The translations under genes were made by a program, and so were the position numbers. This document shows positions 16,079-24,045 of a stretch of DNA of 43,049 bases, in pieces (the stretch's first letter is position 1; every line of letters begins with the position of its first letter). The stretch comes from Flavobacteriaceae bacterium PRS1 (lineage in GTDB: Bacteria > Bacteroidota > Bacteroidia > Flavobacteriales > Flavobacteriaceae): assembly GCA_003709165.1 (NCBI GenBank), contig RDRZ01000019.1, positions 1-43,049 on the forward strand, written 5' to 3'. The notes below the pieces were generated by a model. The model had not been told where the DNA came from, did no database searches, and saw only the letters and a list, made by a program, of their open reading frames with translations.

Positions 16079-16393
16079 CTCTCAAAGCTCTCTTTCTTAG
16101 CTGAAGCTTCTAATGACAAACGCTTTGAAAACAGAAATACAAAAACTTAAAATTTAAGTGAACTTGATTAAACAGGATTGACTCGTTTCATTCATCTTTC
16201 TCTCAAAGCTACTCCCGATAGCTATTGAAAACAAAAAGAACACGCTTATAAATTCAAGCAAGCTTGATTTAATACTTTAAAATAAAAGGATTAACTCACT
16301 TTGTTCGTTTTTCCCTCAAAGCTCCGCTTTGAAAATACAAAACCCAAGCTTATAAATTCAAGCAAGCTTGATTTAATACTTAGGTTTTGTATT
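16079..16393. repeat. Three degenerate tandem units downstream of tRNA-Arg
   Basis: Units of roughly 100-120 nt begin near 16079, 16200 and 16313 with (T/C)CTCAAAGCT and continue through TTGAAAACA-like and AAGCTTGATTTAATAC-like blocks to GGATTRACTC and TTCGTTT. A 34-bp block is identical at 16244-16277 and 16348-16381; the first unit carries only a worn version. Unit 2 also carries half of the dispersed palindrome (CCCGATAGCTAT, 16213-16224). No gene is visible in this region. The units look like decayed duplications next to a tRNA 3' end. Confidence 0.65.
16334..16393 (-). terminator. Long hairpin just after tRNA-Arg
   Basis: On the minus strand, 6 nt after the tRNA, AATACAAAACCTAAG pairs with CTTGGGTTTTGTATT (15 positions, one G-U), and TCAAGC/GCTTGA forms an inner stem. 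It could act as the tRNA terminator or 3'-processing hairpin. No T run follows a classical stem, so the role is inferred. Confidence 0.6.
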
Positions 16394-16399
16394 TATTCG

Positions 16400-16473
16400 T
16401 GACCACGGAGGGATTCAAACCCCCGACCGCTGGAGCCGAAATCCAGTGCTCTATTCAGCTGAGCTACGTGGCC
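16400..16473 (-). tRNA. tRNA-Arg (anticodon TCG)
   Basis: 74 nt on the minus strand fold as a normal cloverleaf. The acceptor stem is GGCCACG with CGTGGTC, the D arm has GCTC/GAGC, and the anticodon arm is CTGGA-TTTCGGC-TCCAG with anticodon TCG (reads CGA). The T arm contains GGTTTGAATCC in GGGGGTTTGAATCCCTC. The discriminator base is A, and the CCA end is not encoded. It begins 8 nt after the yqeY stop and may be processed from the end of that transcript. Confidence 0.97.
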
Positions 16474-16481
16474 TGGTTATA

Positions 16482-16931
16482 TTATGCTAATTTTGCTTTG
16501 ACAATTGTCGATATTGTTTTACCATCTGCCTTTCCAGCCAGTTCTTTACTTACCATTCCCATAACTTTTCCCATATCTTTCATACCATTAGCTCCAAGCT
16601 TTTCAATAGTTGCAACAATAATCTTTTCAATTTCGTCTTCGCTCATAGCTTCCGGTAAAAACTGACTTATAATTTTTGCTTCAGCCAATTCAGGTGTTGC
16701 TAAATCTTCTCGTCCTTGTTCCATAAATATTGCAGCACTATCTTTTCGCTGTTTTACCTGCTTCTGCAGAATTTTTAATTCTTGTTCTTCGGTTAACTCT
16801 TGTGACGCTCCAGTTTCTGTTTGTGCTAATAAAATTGCCGCCTTTACAGCTCGTAACGCAGTTAAAGCCGTTTTGTCTTTAGCTTTCATAGCTGTTTTTA
16901 ATGCTGTCATTAAGTCTTGTTGTAAACTCAT
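16482..16931 (-). CDS. GatB/YqeY domain-containing protein
   Basis: A 149-residue soluble helical protein of the YqeY family, related to the tail domain of the tRNA amidotransferase subunit GatB. The family is thought to touch tRNA but has no settled function. The start MSLQQDLMTALKTAMKAKDK, the charged helix around QELTEEQELKILQKQVKQRKDSA (about 45-67), the FLPEAMSEDEIEKII segment (about 92) and the C-terminal MGKVMGMVSKELAGKADG are all typical. It ends the dcw cluster, following ftsZ by 136 bp with a terminator-like hairpin between, and precedes tRNA-Arg by 8 nt. Confidence 0.93.
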   Translation of the reverse strand: MSLQQDLMTALKTAMKAKDKTALTALRAVKAAILLAQTETGASQELTEEQELKILQKQVKQRKDSAAIFMEQGREDLATPELAEAKIISQFLPEAMSEDEIEKIIVATIEKLGANGMKDMGKVMGMVSKELAGKADGKTISTIVKAKLA

Positions 16932-16998
16932 AAGGATGCTTTTTTATTCTGCGAAGATATGAAAGAAATTATAATTTAACTTGCTATAAAACCAAAGA

Positions 16999-17036
16999 AA
17001 AACCCGAAAAGATTGAGGGTACATTTTTCGGGTTTT
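16999..17036 (-). terminator. Terminator-like hairpin between ftsZ and yqeY
   Basis: AAAACCCGAAAA (16999-17010) and TTTTTCGGGTTTT (17024-17036) form a 12-bp stem with A and T tails on both sides, so it can terminate transcripts leaving ftsZ on the minus strand. It marks the probable end of the main dcw transcript. Confidence 0.85.
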
Positions 17037-17067
17037 ACAAAGTTTAAAACACTAAACTTACTTGCTA

Positions 17068-19005
17068 TTAATCTACATTATCATGCAAAAAAGAATTGTT
17101 ACTTCGCAATTGAATATCGTCATTCTCATCTAAACCAACCGATAATCGTGATGCATTAATTTCGGATGAATGATCTACATCTTCAAGATCTATTCCTTGC
17201 CTTTTATAGGCTGGTTCTTTTTCTATTTCGTCAATTTTTGCATTATTGAACTTATAGTTAAAGTCTTTCATTTTTCGTCGCCGCTCATCAGCTCTTTCTT
17301 TTAACAATTCGGAAATCGGACTGTTAATTGGGTCTAACTCTTCGGTTAATGGTTTCTCTTTTGGTTTTTCATCTACCACCTTCTTTTCAAAAACAATGTT
17401 ATTTTCTACTTCTACATCTACTTCTTGTTGCTCTAAATTTTGATTTATTGCCGACTCTAAAATTATATAATCATCGAGTGCATAACGCGTTTCACCATCT
17501 TCATTTGCTTCTGTTACTGTTATAAGTTCTATGTAATCCTTAACTGGAATATTTTTTATTTTTTCATCCAATTCAAAAATTTTATTTTCTTTTCTCGAAG
17601 ATTCTTCTATTACAGTTTTTGAAATAGAAATTGGTAAATCGAAGGTAAGTATGGTTTGTATGGTTTGTATGGTTTGTATGGTTTGTATGGTTTGTTCCTC
17701 TTCTATCTTTTCTTCAACAATTTCTTCTGAAATGATTTCATTAATTATAAAGTCTTCTTCTTTAACATTTAATAAAACTTCATCGTAAACAACATCTATA
17801 TTTTTAATAATTTCTGACGTAGGAATCAAATCCATTTCGGGGAGTTCATCATCATCAATTAATGTATGTACTATTTTTTCGTCTTCCTTTGTTAAAACTA
17901 TATCTGGAGTAATAATTGCAGGTTCTTTTTCGATTATTAAATCCTGTTCCATAGCCTGATCGTCGTCTTCCAAAGAGTGTACAACTTTTTTTACTTCGGT
18001 GTTAATTATTTCGTTTTGCGTATCTACATCAAAACCAGTGGCAATAATAGTTACAGCAATTTCATCTTCTAAAGATTCGTCTTCACCAACACCCATAATA
18101 ATATTCGCGCCATGACCAGCTTGGGCTTGAATATGATCGTTTATTTCACCTATTTCGTCAATAGTAATTTCTTGAGATCCGGAAACGATAAGCAACAATA
18201 CGTTTTTTGCTCCAGTAATTTTATTGTCGTTTAATAATGGTGAGTCTAAAGCTTTCATAATTGCATCTTGAGCACGATTTGAGCCAGAAGAAGATGCAGA
18301 ACCCATTATTGCAGTTCCGCTATTACTTAACACCGTTTTTGCATCACGCAAATCGATATTTTGTGTATAGTGATGTGTAATTACTTCGGCGATTCCTCTT
18401 GAAGCTGTAGAAAGCACTTCGTCGGCCTTGGCAAAACCTGCTTTAAACCCAAGATTTCCATAAACCTCACGAAGTTTATTATTATTTATTATGACTAACG
18501 AATCTACGTGGTCACGTAAGATTTCTATACCTTTTTGAGCTTGTTCATTACGTATTTTTCCTTCGAAATGGAAAGGCGTTGTCACAATTCCAACTGTTAA
18601 AATATCCATTTCCTTGGCTAATTTAGCAATAACAGGAGCTGCTCCCGTTCCTGTTCCGCCTCCCATTCCAGCAGTAATAAATACCATTTTGGTATTGGTG
18701 TCTAACATGCTGCGTATATCTTCCAAACTTTCGATTGCGGCTTGTTCTCCAATTTCCGGATTTGCTCCAGCTCCCAATCCTTCGGTTAAGTTTACACCAA
18801 GTTGAATTTTGTTAGGAACTCCGCTATTTTGCAATGCTTGCGAATCTGTATTGCAAATTACAAAGTCAACACCTTTTATTCCTTGCTGAAACATATAGTT
18901 AATAGCATTGCTTCCTCCTCCTCCAACACCAATTACCATGATGACGTTAGATCTATTTTTTGGCAAATCGAAGATAATATTGCCAATATTTTTATTGCTG
19001 CTCAT
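17068..19005 (-). CDS. ftsZ: Cell division protein FtsZ
   Basis: A tubulin-like GTPase that polymerises at midcell and recruits the divisome. Residues about 20-330 are the GTPase core: GVGGGGSNAINYM (about 26-38), the tubulin signature GGGTGTGAAP (115-124) and the T7-loop region NEADEVLSTA-like text (here KADEVLSTASRGIAE). The protein is 645 residues, much longer than the roughly 380-400 of E. coli FtsZ. The excess is an acidic linker (about 335-600) rich in Glu, Asp and Ile, as in other flavobacteria. Within it, a Thr-Ile-Gln tandem repeat at about 437-452 is encoded by five identical 9-bp units. The C-terminal peptide after RLSVGLDENDDIQLRSNN probably binds FtsA. It follows ftsA by 54 nt. 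Confidence 0.98.
   Translation of the reverse strand: MSSNKNIGNIIFDLPKNRSNVIMVIGVGGGGSNAINYMFQQGIKGVDFVICNTDSQALQNSGVPNKIQLGVNLTEGLGAGANPEIGEQAAIESLEDIRSMLDTNTKMVFITAGMGGGTGTGAAPVIAKLAKEMDILTVGIVTTPFHFEGKIRNEQAQKGIEILRDHVDSLVIINNNKLREVYGNLGFKAGFAKADEVLSTASRGIAEVITHHYTQNIDLRDAKTVLSNSGTAIMGSASSSGSNRAQDAIMKALDSPLLNDNKITGAKNVLLLIVSGSQEITIDEIGEINDHIQAQAGHGANIIMGVGEDESLEDEIAVTIIATGFDVDTQNEIINTEVKKVVHSLEDDDQAMEQDLIIEKEPAIITPDIVLTKEDEKIVHTLIDDDELPEMDLIPTSEIIKNIDVVYDEVLLNVKEEDFIINEIISEEIVEEKIEEEQTIQTIQTIQTIQTILTFDLPISISKTVIEESSRKENKIFELDEKIKNIPVKDYIELITVTEANEDGETRYALDDYIILESAINQNLEQQEVDVEVENNIVFEKKVVDEKPKEKPLTEELDPINSPISELLKERADERRRKMKDFNYKFNNAKIDEIEKEPAYKRQGIDLEDVDHSSEINASRLSVGLDENDDIQLRSNNSFLHDNVD
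17651..17695 (-). repeat. Five 9-bp tandem repeats in the ftsZ linker
   Basis: ATGGTTTGT is repeated five times without error (plus strand), with a degenerate sixth unit just before it. The 9-bp unit keeps the reading frame and codes for Thr-Ile-Gln. Identical units at the DNA level point to recent slippage, so copy number may vary between strains. Confidence 0.95.
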
Positions 19006-19059
19006 ATAATTGATTTTACTGGTTTAGTTTTTTCAATGTGATTTATTAATTTGTCTTTA

Positions 19060-20382
19060 CTATTCTGCGTTGTCTAAAAAATCTTTTACACGTTCGGTTA
19101 ATTTGTCTAAAAATGATTTCCGTTCTTTCTTTGGCTGCTCTACTACTTGTTCTCCATTTTGTGCGTCTCCTTCATTTAAATTATATTCTTCTTCTGCAGC
19201 GTTTTCCAAACTTATTTTTTCTTGCCGCCTTAAACCATCCATTACCAATCCTACTGCTGTTGCGAATGCCGGACTTGTTACTTCATCATCGCTACCTCCT
19301 GCAAGATGCTCGTTAGGATAGCCAACTCTGGTATCCATTCCTGTAATATATTCAACCAATTGCTTTAAATGCTTTAACTGGCTTCCGCCTCCTGTTAATA
19401 CAATACCTGCTATTAGTTTTTTCTTTTGTTCTTCGTGTCCATAATTTTTAATCTCGACATATACTTGTTCAATTATTTCAACCACTCGAGCATGAATTAT
19501 TTTCGACAGATTTTTTAAGGTGATTTCCTTTGGTTCTCGTCCTCTTAATCCTGGAATAGACACAATTTCGTTATCCTTATTTTCTCCTGGCCAAGCAGAG
19601 CCAAATTTTATTTTAAGTAATTCCGCTTGTTTTTCTATAATCGAGCAGCCTTCTTTAATATCTTCAGTAATAACATTTCCGCCAAACGGTATAACAGCAG
19701 TATGACGTATAATACCATCTCTAAAAATGGCTAAATCGGTTGTACCCCCTCCAATATCAATCAATGCTACTCCAGCTTCTTTTTCTTCCTGACTTAACAC
19801 TGCATTTGCTGAAGCTAACGGTTCTAAAGTGATACCTTCAAGCTCTAAACCTGCACTTTTAACACAACGCCCAATATTGCGTATGGAAGACACCTGACCA
19901 ACCACTACATGAAAATGAGCTTCTAATCTTCCACCATACATTCCTATTGGTTCTTTTATTTCGGCTTGACCATCAACTTTATAGTCTTGTGGTAATACAT
20001 GAATAATTTCTTCGCCTGGCAACATGACCAGTTTGTGAACCTGATTTACTAAACGGTCTATATCGTCTTCATCAATCACCAACTCCGCATTATCTCTGGT
20101 AATATAATCGCTATGCTGTAAGCTTCTAATGTGCTGACCTGCAATACCAACGGTTACTTCATCAATTTTAACACCTGAAGCTGCTTCAGCTTCTTGCACA
20201 GCTTGTTGAATGGATTGAATGGTTTGTGTAATGTTATTTACCACACCACGATGTACGCCGAGACTTTTTGATTTTCCTATGCCAAGAATTTCTGCTTTAC
20301 CATATTCGTTTTTACGACCAATCATAGCCACGATTTTTGTGGTCCCAATGTCTAATCCTACTGAAATATTATTGCCCTCCAT
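19060..20382 (-). CDS. ftsA: Cell division protein FtsA
   Basis: An actin-fold ATPase that anchors FtsZ filaments to the membrane and recruits later division proteins. At 440 residues it has the phosphate-1 motif VGLDIGTTKIVAMIG (about 8-22), the SHS2-type 1C domain (about 85-165), phosphate-2 VALIDIGGGTTDLAIF (about 204-219) and the adenosine motif GIVLTGGGSQLKHL (about 327-340). The C-terminus (KKERKSFLDKLTERVKDFLDNAE) is a basic amphipathic helix, the expected membrane-targeting sequence. The ATG at 20382 follows the ftsQ stop by 3 nt, so the two are translated from one message. Confidence 0.97.
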   Translation of the reverse strand: MEGNNISVGLDIGTTKIVAMIGRKNEYGKAEILGIGKSKSLGVHRGVVNNITQTIQSIQQAVQEAEAASGVKIDEVTVGIAGQHIRSLQHSDYITRDNAELVIDEDDIDRLVNQVHKLVMLPGEEIIHVLPQDYKVDGQAEIKEPIGMYGGRLEAHFHVVVGQVSSIRNIGRCVKSAGLELEGITLEPLASANAVLSQEEKEAGVALIDIGGGTTDLAIFRDGIIRHTAVIPFGGNVITEDIKEGCSIIEKQAELLKIKFGSAWPGENKDNEIVSIPGLRGREPKEITLKNLSKIIHARVVEIIEQVYVEIKNYGHEEQKKKLIAGIVLTGGGSQLKHLKQLVEYITGMDTRVGYPNEHLAGGSDDEVTSPAFATAVGLVMDGLRRQEKISLENAAEEEYNLNEGDAQNGEQVVEQPKKERKSFLDKLTERVKDFLDNAE

Positions 20383-20385
20383 AAT

Positions 20386-21105
20386 TTACTTTTTAGTGCA
20401 CACCACTTGATTTTCAAATTGCAAATTCACTTTACTGTATTTATTCAGCGATTTATCTTTTTTAGCTTTTTGATAAAAGGCTTTAAAATTATTTATTTTT
20501 TTATCTAACCTGTCTAAATTCCCAAGAACAATTTCAAAATCAAAGATTCTTGTTTTAAGTATTATTGTTTTATCTTGTTTTTGATATATCTCTACGATAT
20601 GTGTTTTTAAAAACTCGTCATTATAAATTTTTTCTGCTATTACAAATATATTTTCAAGGTTGTTTTTTTCAACATAACCTTTTACAAGTGGAACCCGAGT
20701 CGTATAATTTGCAGATAAAGGCATGGACAAACCTTCATCGTCAATATAATATGAAGCATATGTACTTACCCTTGCTATAGGTGTACGCTGTTTAATATCT
20801 GCCCTAACCTCACCATTTACAGTAAGATACACTTCTGCTGTTTTTATCATTGGATTAGAATTCAGGGCAATCTCTAAACCATTCAAATCTAAAATATCTT
20901 TAGGCACCTTTGTAAGGTCTCCCCCTTTTTGTATTAACAATTTATCAACCGTTTCTTGTGTGATAAATAAATTATCTTTTCCTATAAAATTAACGGCAAC
21001 ATTTAACACATTCCGTTCCGCATTTCGCAATGATGAAAATGCAAACAGAAAGGCTATTAATACCAACAAAACCACAGCTTTTATGTAATTCCAGTTAACT
21101 CGCAA
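20386..21105 (-). CDS. ftsQ: Cell division protein FtsQ/DivIB
   Basis: A single-pass membrane protein that links early and late divisome components in the periplasm. The 239 residues have a short cytoplasmic N-terminus, one transmembrane segment (about 9-27, AVVLLVLIAFLFAFSS) and then a POTRA-like domain (NVAVNFIGKDNLFITQETVDKLL, about 33-56). The second domain contains IKTAEVYLTVNGEVRADIKQRTPIARV (about 95-122), the usual FtsQ pattern. It overlaps murC by 11 nt and precedes ftsA by 3 nt. Sequence conservation in this family is low, so the call rests on fold pattern plus position between murC and ftsA. Confidence 0.93.
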   Translation of the reverse strand: MRVNWNYIKAVVLLVLIAFLFAFSSLRNAERNVLNVAVNFIGKDNLFITQETVDKLLIQKGGDLTKVPKDILDLNGLEIALNSNPMIKTAEVYLTVNGEVRADIKQRTPIARVSTYASYYIDDEGLSMPLSANYTTRVPLVKGYVEKNNLENIFVIAEKIYNDEFLKTHIVEIYQKQDKTIILKTRIFDFEIVLGNLDRLDKKINNFKAFYQKAKKDKSLNKYSKVNLQFENQVVCTKK

Positions 21106-22513
21106 TGTCTAATTCTTGTTTTATATGTTTTACTTCTTCCCCAATATCTCCTGCTCCAAGTGTTAAAATAATTTGAGCTTTATTTTTTTTTATTTCTGAA
21201 ACTATTTCAGATTTCGAAATTATTTTCTTGTTTGTATTATTTATTTTACTCAATAACCATTGTGACGTAACACCCTCAATCGGTAATTCTCTGGCAGGAT
21301 AAATATCAAGCAGCAATATTGTATCAAATTGTGACAAACTTTGTGCAAACTCTTCTGCAAAATCTCGTGTTCTACTGTATAGATGAGGTTGAAAAATTAC
21401 CAATGCTTTCCGATTTGGGTACAGTTCGCATAGTGTATGATATATTGCATTTATTTCTTCCGGATGGTGTGCATAATCGTCTATAAAAATTAATTTATCC
21501 GTTTTAATCTGATAGGTAAATCTGCGCTTTACACCTTTGTAAGATGCTAAAGCACTGGCAAGACTGTATGGAGAACAACCAAATTCTACAGCCATTGCCA
21601 GTGCAATTAGTGCATTCGACAAATTATGTCTGCCAGGTAGGTTAAATTTTATATTTTCAATAGTTTCATTAGGTGTTTTAACATCAAACAGGTAAGTTCC
21701 GTTTTCAATTTTAATATTTATTGCCACATAATCTGCATCTTCTTCTAAAGCGTAAGTAATTCCCTTTATAGGTAAGCCCTTTTTGACGAATAGCTTTCCG
21801 TTGGGTTTTATTTTTTTTGAAAAAGCAATAAACGACTCTTGTAAGGCTTCTGACGTTCCATAGACATCTAAATGGTCTGCATCCATTGAAGTTATACAGG
21901 CATAATCTGGCGATAAGGTTAAAAACGATAGGTCAAATTCATCTGCTTCAACTACTGAAACTTTATTTCCATTTTGAATGAGATTAGAATTGTAATTTTC
22001 GCTTATTCCACCCAGAAAAGCTGTCATTTCAATATCACATTCTTTTAACAAATGTCCTAAAATACTTGTTGTCGTAGTTTTGCCGTGTGTTCCAGCTATT
22101 GCCATACAAAACGTGTTTTCAGTAATTAAGCCCAATACTTGTGAACGTTTTAAAACTTTAAAATTATGTCGTACAAAATATGTTAACTCCACATTGGTTT
22201 TAGGAATTGCAGGTGTGTAAACTACCAATGTGTCTTTTGGATTTAAATAGCGCTTATTGATGTTTTTTACATCATCTTCAAAATGTATATTAATACTTAT
22301 TTTTTCAAGCGAGTTTGTAATTTCGGTTTGTACTTTATCATAACCTGAAACACATTTATTATCAGCAATAAAATAGCGTGCAAGAGCACTCATGCCAATA
22401 CCTCCAATACCAATAAAATAAATGTTATCCCATCCTAAATCCTTCCCATCCCGATAGCTATCGGGAGGAAAGACTTTTGCTTTAGTCATTATTTTAGTTT
22501 CTTTTTTAATCAT
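21095..22513 (-). CDS. murC: UDP-N-acetylmuramate--L-alanine ligase (MurC) with repeat-derived N-terminus
   Basis: An ATP-dependent ligase that adds L-alanine to UDP-MurNAc, the first amino acid of the peptidoglycan stem. The 472 residues show NIYFIGIGGIGMSALARYF (about 30-48), the ATP loop AGTHGKTTTTS (about 138) and DDYAHHPEEI (about 344). The usual flavobacterial protein begins only a few residues before NIYFIG. Here a 28-residue leader precedes it, and residues about 15-22 (PPDSYRDG region) are encoded by the dispersed palindrome CCCGATAGCTATCGGG at 22450-22465. The only in-frame Met codons are at 22513 and 22489, both upstream of the palindrome, so it is translated. murG ends 3 nt upstream and ftsQ overlaps the 3' end. 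Confidence 0.97.
   Translation of the reverse strand: MIKKETKIMTKAKVFPPDSYRDGKDLGWDNIYFIGIGGIGMSALARYFIADNKCVSGYDKVQTEITNSLEKISINIHFEDDVKNINKRYLNPKDTLVVYTPAIPKTNVELTYFVRHNFKVLKRSQVLGLITENTFCMAIAGTHGKTTTTSILGHLLKECDIEMTAFLGGISENYNSNLIQNGNKVSVVEADEFDLSFLTLSPDYACITSMDADHLDVYGTSEALQESFIAFSKKIKPNGKLFVKKGLPIKGITYALEEDADYVAINIKIENGTYLFDVKTPNETIENIKFNLPGRHNLSNALIALAMAVEFGCSPYSLASALASYKGVKRRFTYQIKTDKLIFIDDYAHHPEEINAIYHTLCELYPNRKALVIFQPHLYSRTRDFAEEFAQSLSQFDTILLLDIYPARELPIEGVTSQWLLSKINNTNKKIISKSEIVSEIKKNKAQIILTLGAGDIGEEVKHIKQELDIAS
22450..22465 (-). repeat. Dispersed palindrome inside murC coding sequence
   Basis: A perfect 16-bp palindrome, CCCGATAGCTATCGGG, is read in frame near codon 18 of murC. Intergenic copies of the same core occur at 8923, 10704, 16213 (half) and 37975. 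This position resembles insertion of a small palindromic element into a tolerant N-terminus. Confidence 0.85.
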
Positions 22514-22516
22514 TCT

Positions 22517-23644
22517 TTAGAGTTTCTTCCCTTTAGGAAGATGGGTTAAAAGCTGTTCAATTTCATCGGCTATATCTTTGGTTGCATTTACTAACGCTAA
22601 TTTTTTAATATTTTCTCTTAATTCTTGTTGTTTGTCTTGAGAATTCACTAATTGTGAAAACATGTTTTCAAAATCTATTTCTAAATCTTCTTCTTTAATC
22701 AATAGTGCTCCATTTTTCTCAACAATAGCATTCGCATTTTTCGTTTGGTGGTCTTCGGCAACATTTGGAGATGGAATAAAAATTACTGGTTTACCAACTA
22801 TACATAATTCAGAAACAGAACCTGCTCCTGCTCTGGAAATAACTATATCAGCAGCTGCATAAGCCATATCCATTTTGTCTAAAAACGCGTGTACTTGTAC
22901 ATATTCAGAATCATTAAACTGCTTATAAGTGTTATAATACAACTTACCACATTGCCAAACAATTTGCACATTTTGCGTTTGAAAAAACTCCAATTTATCT
23001 TCTATTAACTGATTTATACGTCTGGCTCCTAAACTCCCTCCTAACACTAATAGGGTTATTTTGTTATGATTGAGCTTGAAAAAATCTTTAGCTTCAATTG
23101 ATTTAATATCTATCCTTAATAAATCTTGTCGTACAGGATTTCCTGTTTTAATTATTTTATTCTCTGGAAAAAAACGTTCTAATCCATCATAAGCGACACA
23201 AATTTTATTTACTTTTTTTCCCAATATCTTATTTGTAATTCCTGGATAAGAATTCTGTTCTTGTATAAGGCTTGGTATTTTTTTAGAAACTGCCATTTGT
23301 AATAATGGTCCACTTGCAAATCCTCCAGTACCAATAGCTACATCTGGTTTAAATACATTTAAGATTTTTCTTGACTTTAACAAACTGCTTATTAGTTTAA
23401 ACGGAAATGATACATTTTTAAAAGTTAGCTTACGCTGCATTCCGGAAATCCATAATCCTTCAATTTTGTATCCTGCTTGTGGTACTTTTTCCATTTCCAT
23501 TTTATCATTGGCACCAACAAATAAAAATTCGGCATTTGGAAAACGAGATTTTAATTCGTTAGCAATCGAGATAGCAGGATATATATGCCCTCCTGTGCCT
23601 CCACCAGATAAAATGATTTTATATGTTTTAGATTTACGATTCAC
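22517..23644 (-). CDS. murG: UDP-GlcNAc:lipid I N-acetylglucosaminyltransferase (MurG)
   Basis: A peripheral membrane GT-B glycosyltransferase that converts lipid I to lipid II on the inner face of the membrane. The 375 residues contain the N-terminal acceptor loop [17 protein letters not shown] (about 12-28), [12 protein letters not shown] (about 105, second G-loop), [13 protein letters not shown] (about 199-211) and the UDP-GlcNAc site [17 protein letters not shown] followed by AEDHQTKNA (about 270-305). The start is GTG at 23644, inside a run of GATTTAC heptamers, because no ATG lies between it and the first G-loop. It begins 10 nt after the stop of the four-helix-bundle gene, whose tail provides the sequence around this start codon. 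Confidence 0.96.
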   Translation of the reverse strand: MNRKSKTYKIILSGGGTGGHIYPAISIANELKSRFPNAEFLFVGANDKMEMEKVPQAGYKIEGLWISGMQRKLTFKNVSFPFKLISSLLKSRKILNVFKPDVAIGTGGFASGPLLQMAVSKKIPSLIQEQNSYPGITNKILGKKVNKICVAYDGLERFFPENKIIKTGNPVRQDLLRIDIKSIEAKDFFKLNHNKITLLVLGGSLGARRINQLIEDKLEFFQTQNVQIVWQCGKLYYNTYKQFNDSEYVQVHAFLDKMDMAYAAADIVISRAGAGSVSELCIVGKPVIFIPSPNVAEDHQTKNANAIVEKNGALLIKEEDLEIDFENMFSQLVNSQDKQQELRENIKKLALVNATKDIADEIEQLLTHLPKGKKL

Positions 23645-23670
23645 GATTTACGATTTACGATTTACGATTT
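23631..23670 (-). repeat. Heptamer tandem repeat across the murG start
   Basis: Five units of GATTTAC (one with C for T) plus a partial sixth run over the end of the four-helix-bundle gene and the first codons of murG. The minus-strand reading AAATCGTAAATCG supplies both the TAA stop of the upstream gene and the GTG start of murG. Confidence 0.9.
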
Positions 23671-24008
23671 CTCATTGTTTTGATTGATGCGACAATAATT
23701 GAAAGTAATTCGTTAGCTTCTTTATGTAATCTTTTCATTTCTGTATGCTCTTTATCGCTTACTTCTATAAGTAATTCTAAAAAATACATACTCTCGTCTG
23801 CTTCTTCTTCTACTATCTTTAATTTATTAATAAAATCAGCAGTAGATTTTGCTCTACAAGCTGCTCTGTAATTTGCTCCAACGGAACTTGAACATCTTAT
23901 TAATTGATTACAAAAGGCATTATATTCTCTTGAAACAGGAAACTTTGTGCATAAGCGCCAACAATCTGATGCAAATCTTTTTGTTCTATTTTTAAATGCT
24001 TCCTTCAT
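23655..24008 (-). CDS. Four-helix-bundle protein (23S rRNA intervening-sequence protein family)
   Basis: A 117-residue all-helical protein of the family found in intervening sequences of some 23S rRNA genes and scattered through Bacteroidota genomes; its function is unknown. Family text includes FPVSREYNAFCNQLIRCSSSV (about 25-45, read in parts), GANYRAACRAKSTADFINKL (about 46-65) and the final helices EEEADESMYFLELLIEV and KEANELLSIIVASIKT. It interrupts the usual ftsW-murG junction of the dcw cluster, 37 nt after ftsW and 10 nt before murG, in the same direction. The last 65 bp have a 61/65 match upstream of murD (26831-26895). Complementary 9-nt sequences (AAATCGTAA at 24014-24022 and TTACGATTT at 23662-23670) flank it. 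Confidence 0.9.
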   Translation of the reverse strand: MKEAFKNRTKRFASDCWRLCTKFPVSREYNAFCNQLIRCSSSVGANYRAACRAKSTADFINKLKIVEEEADESMYFLELLIEVSDKEHTEMKRLHKEANELLSIIVASIKTMRNRKS

Positions 24009-24013
24009 TTAAT

Positions 24014-24022
24014 AAATCGTAA
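24014..24022 (-). repeat. Flanking inverted repeat of the four-helix-bundle gene (5' side)
   Basis: AAATCGTAA on the plus strand is the exact reverse complement of TTACGATTT, which occurs three times at the other end (23648-23656, 23655-23663, 23662-23670). A related ATCGTAAT follows at 24037-24044. In the mRNA the two flanks could pair and close the gene in a loop, as the stems of rRNA intervening sequences do. Confidence 0.5.
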
Positions 24023-24045
24023 TTCTAAAATCATACATCGTAATT

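Noticed and set aside
17068-17700. Fusion of a second protein to the C-terminus of FtsZ
   Set aside because: The extra length is low-complexity acidic linker ending in a typical FtsZ tail, as in other flavobacteria. No second folded domain is visible.
23631-23670. CRISPR-like array at the heptamer repeats
   Set aside because: The units are 7 bp with no spacers, and no cas genes are in the window.
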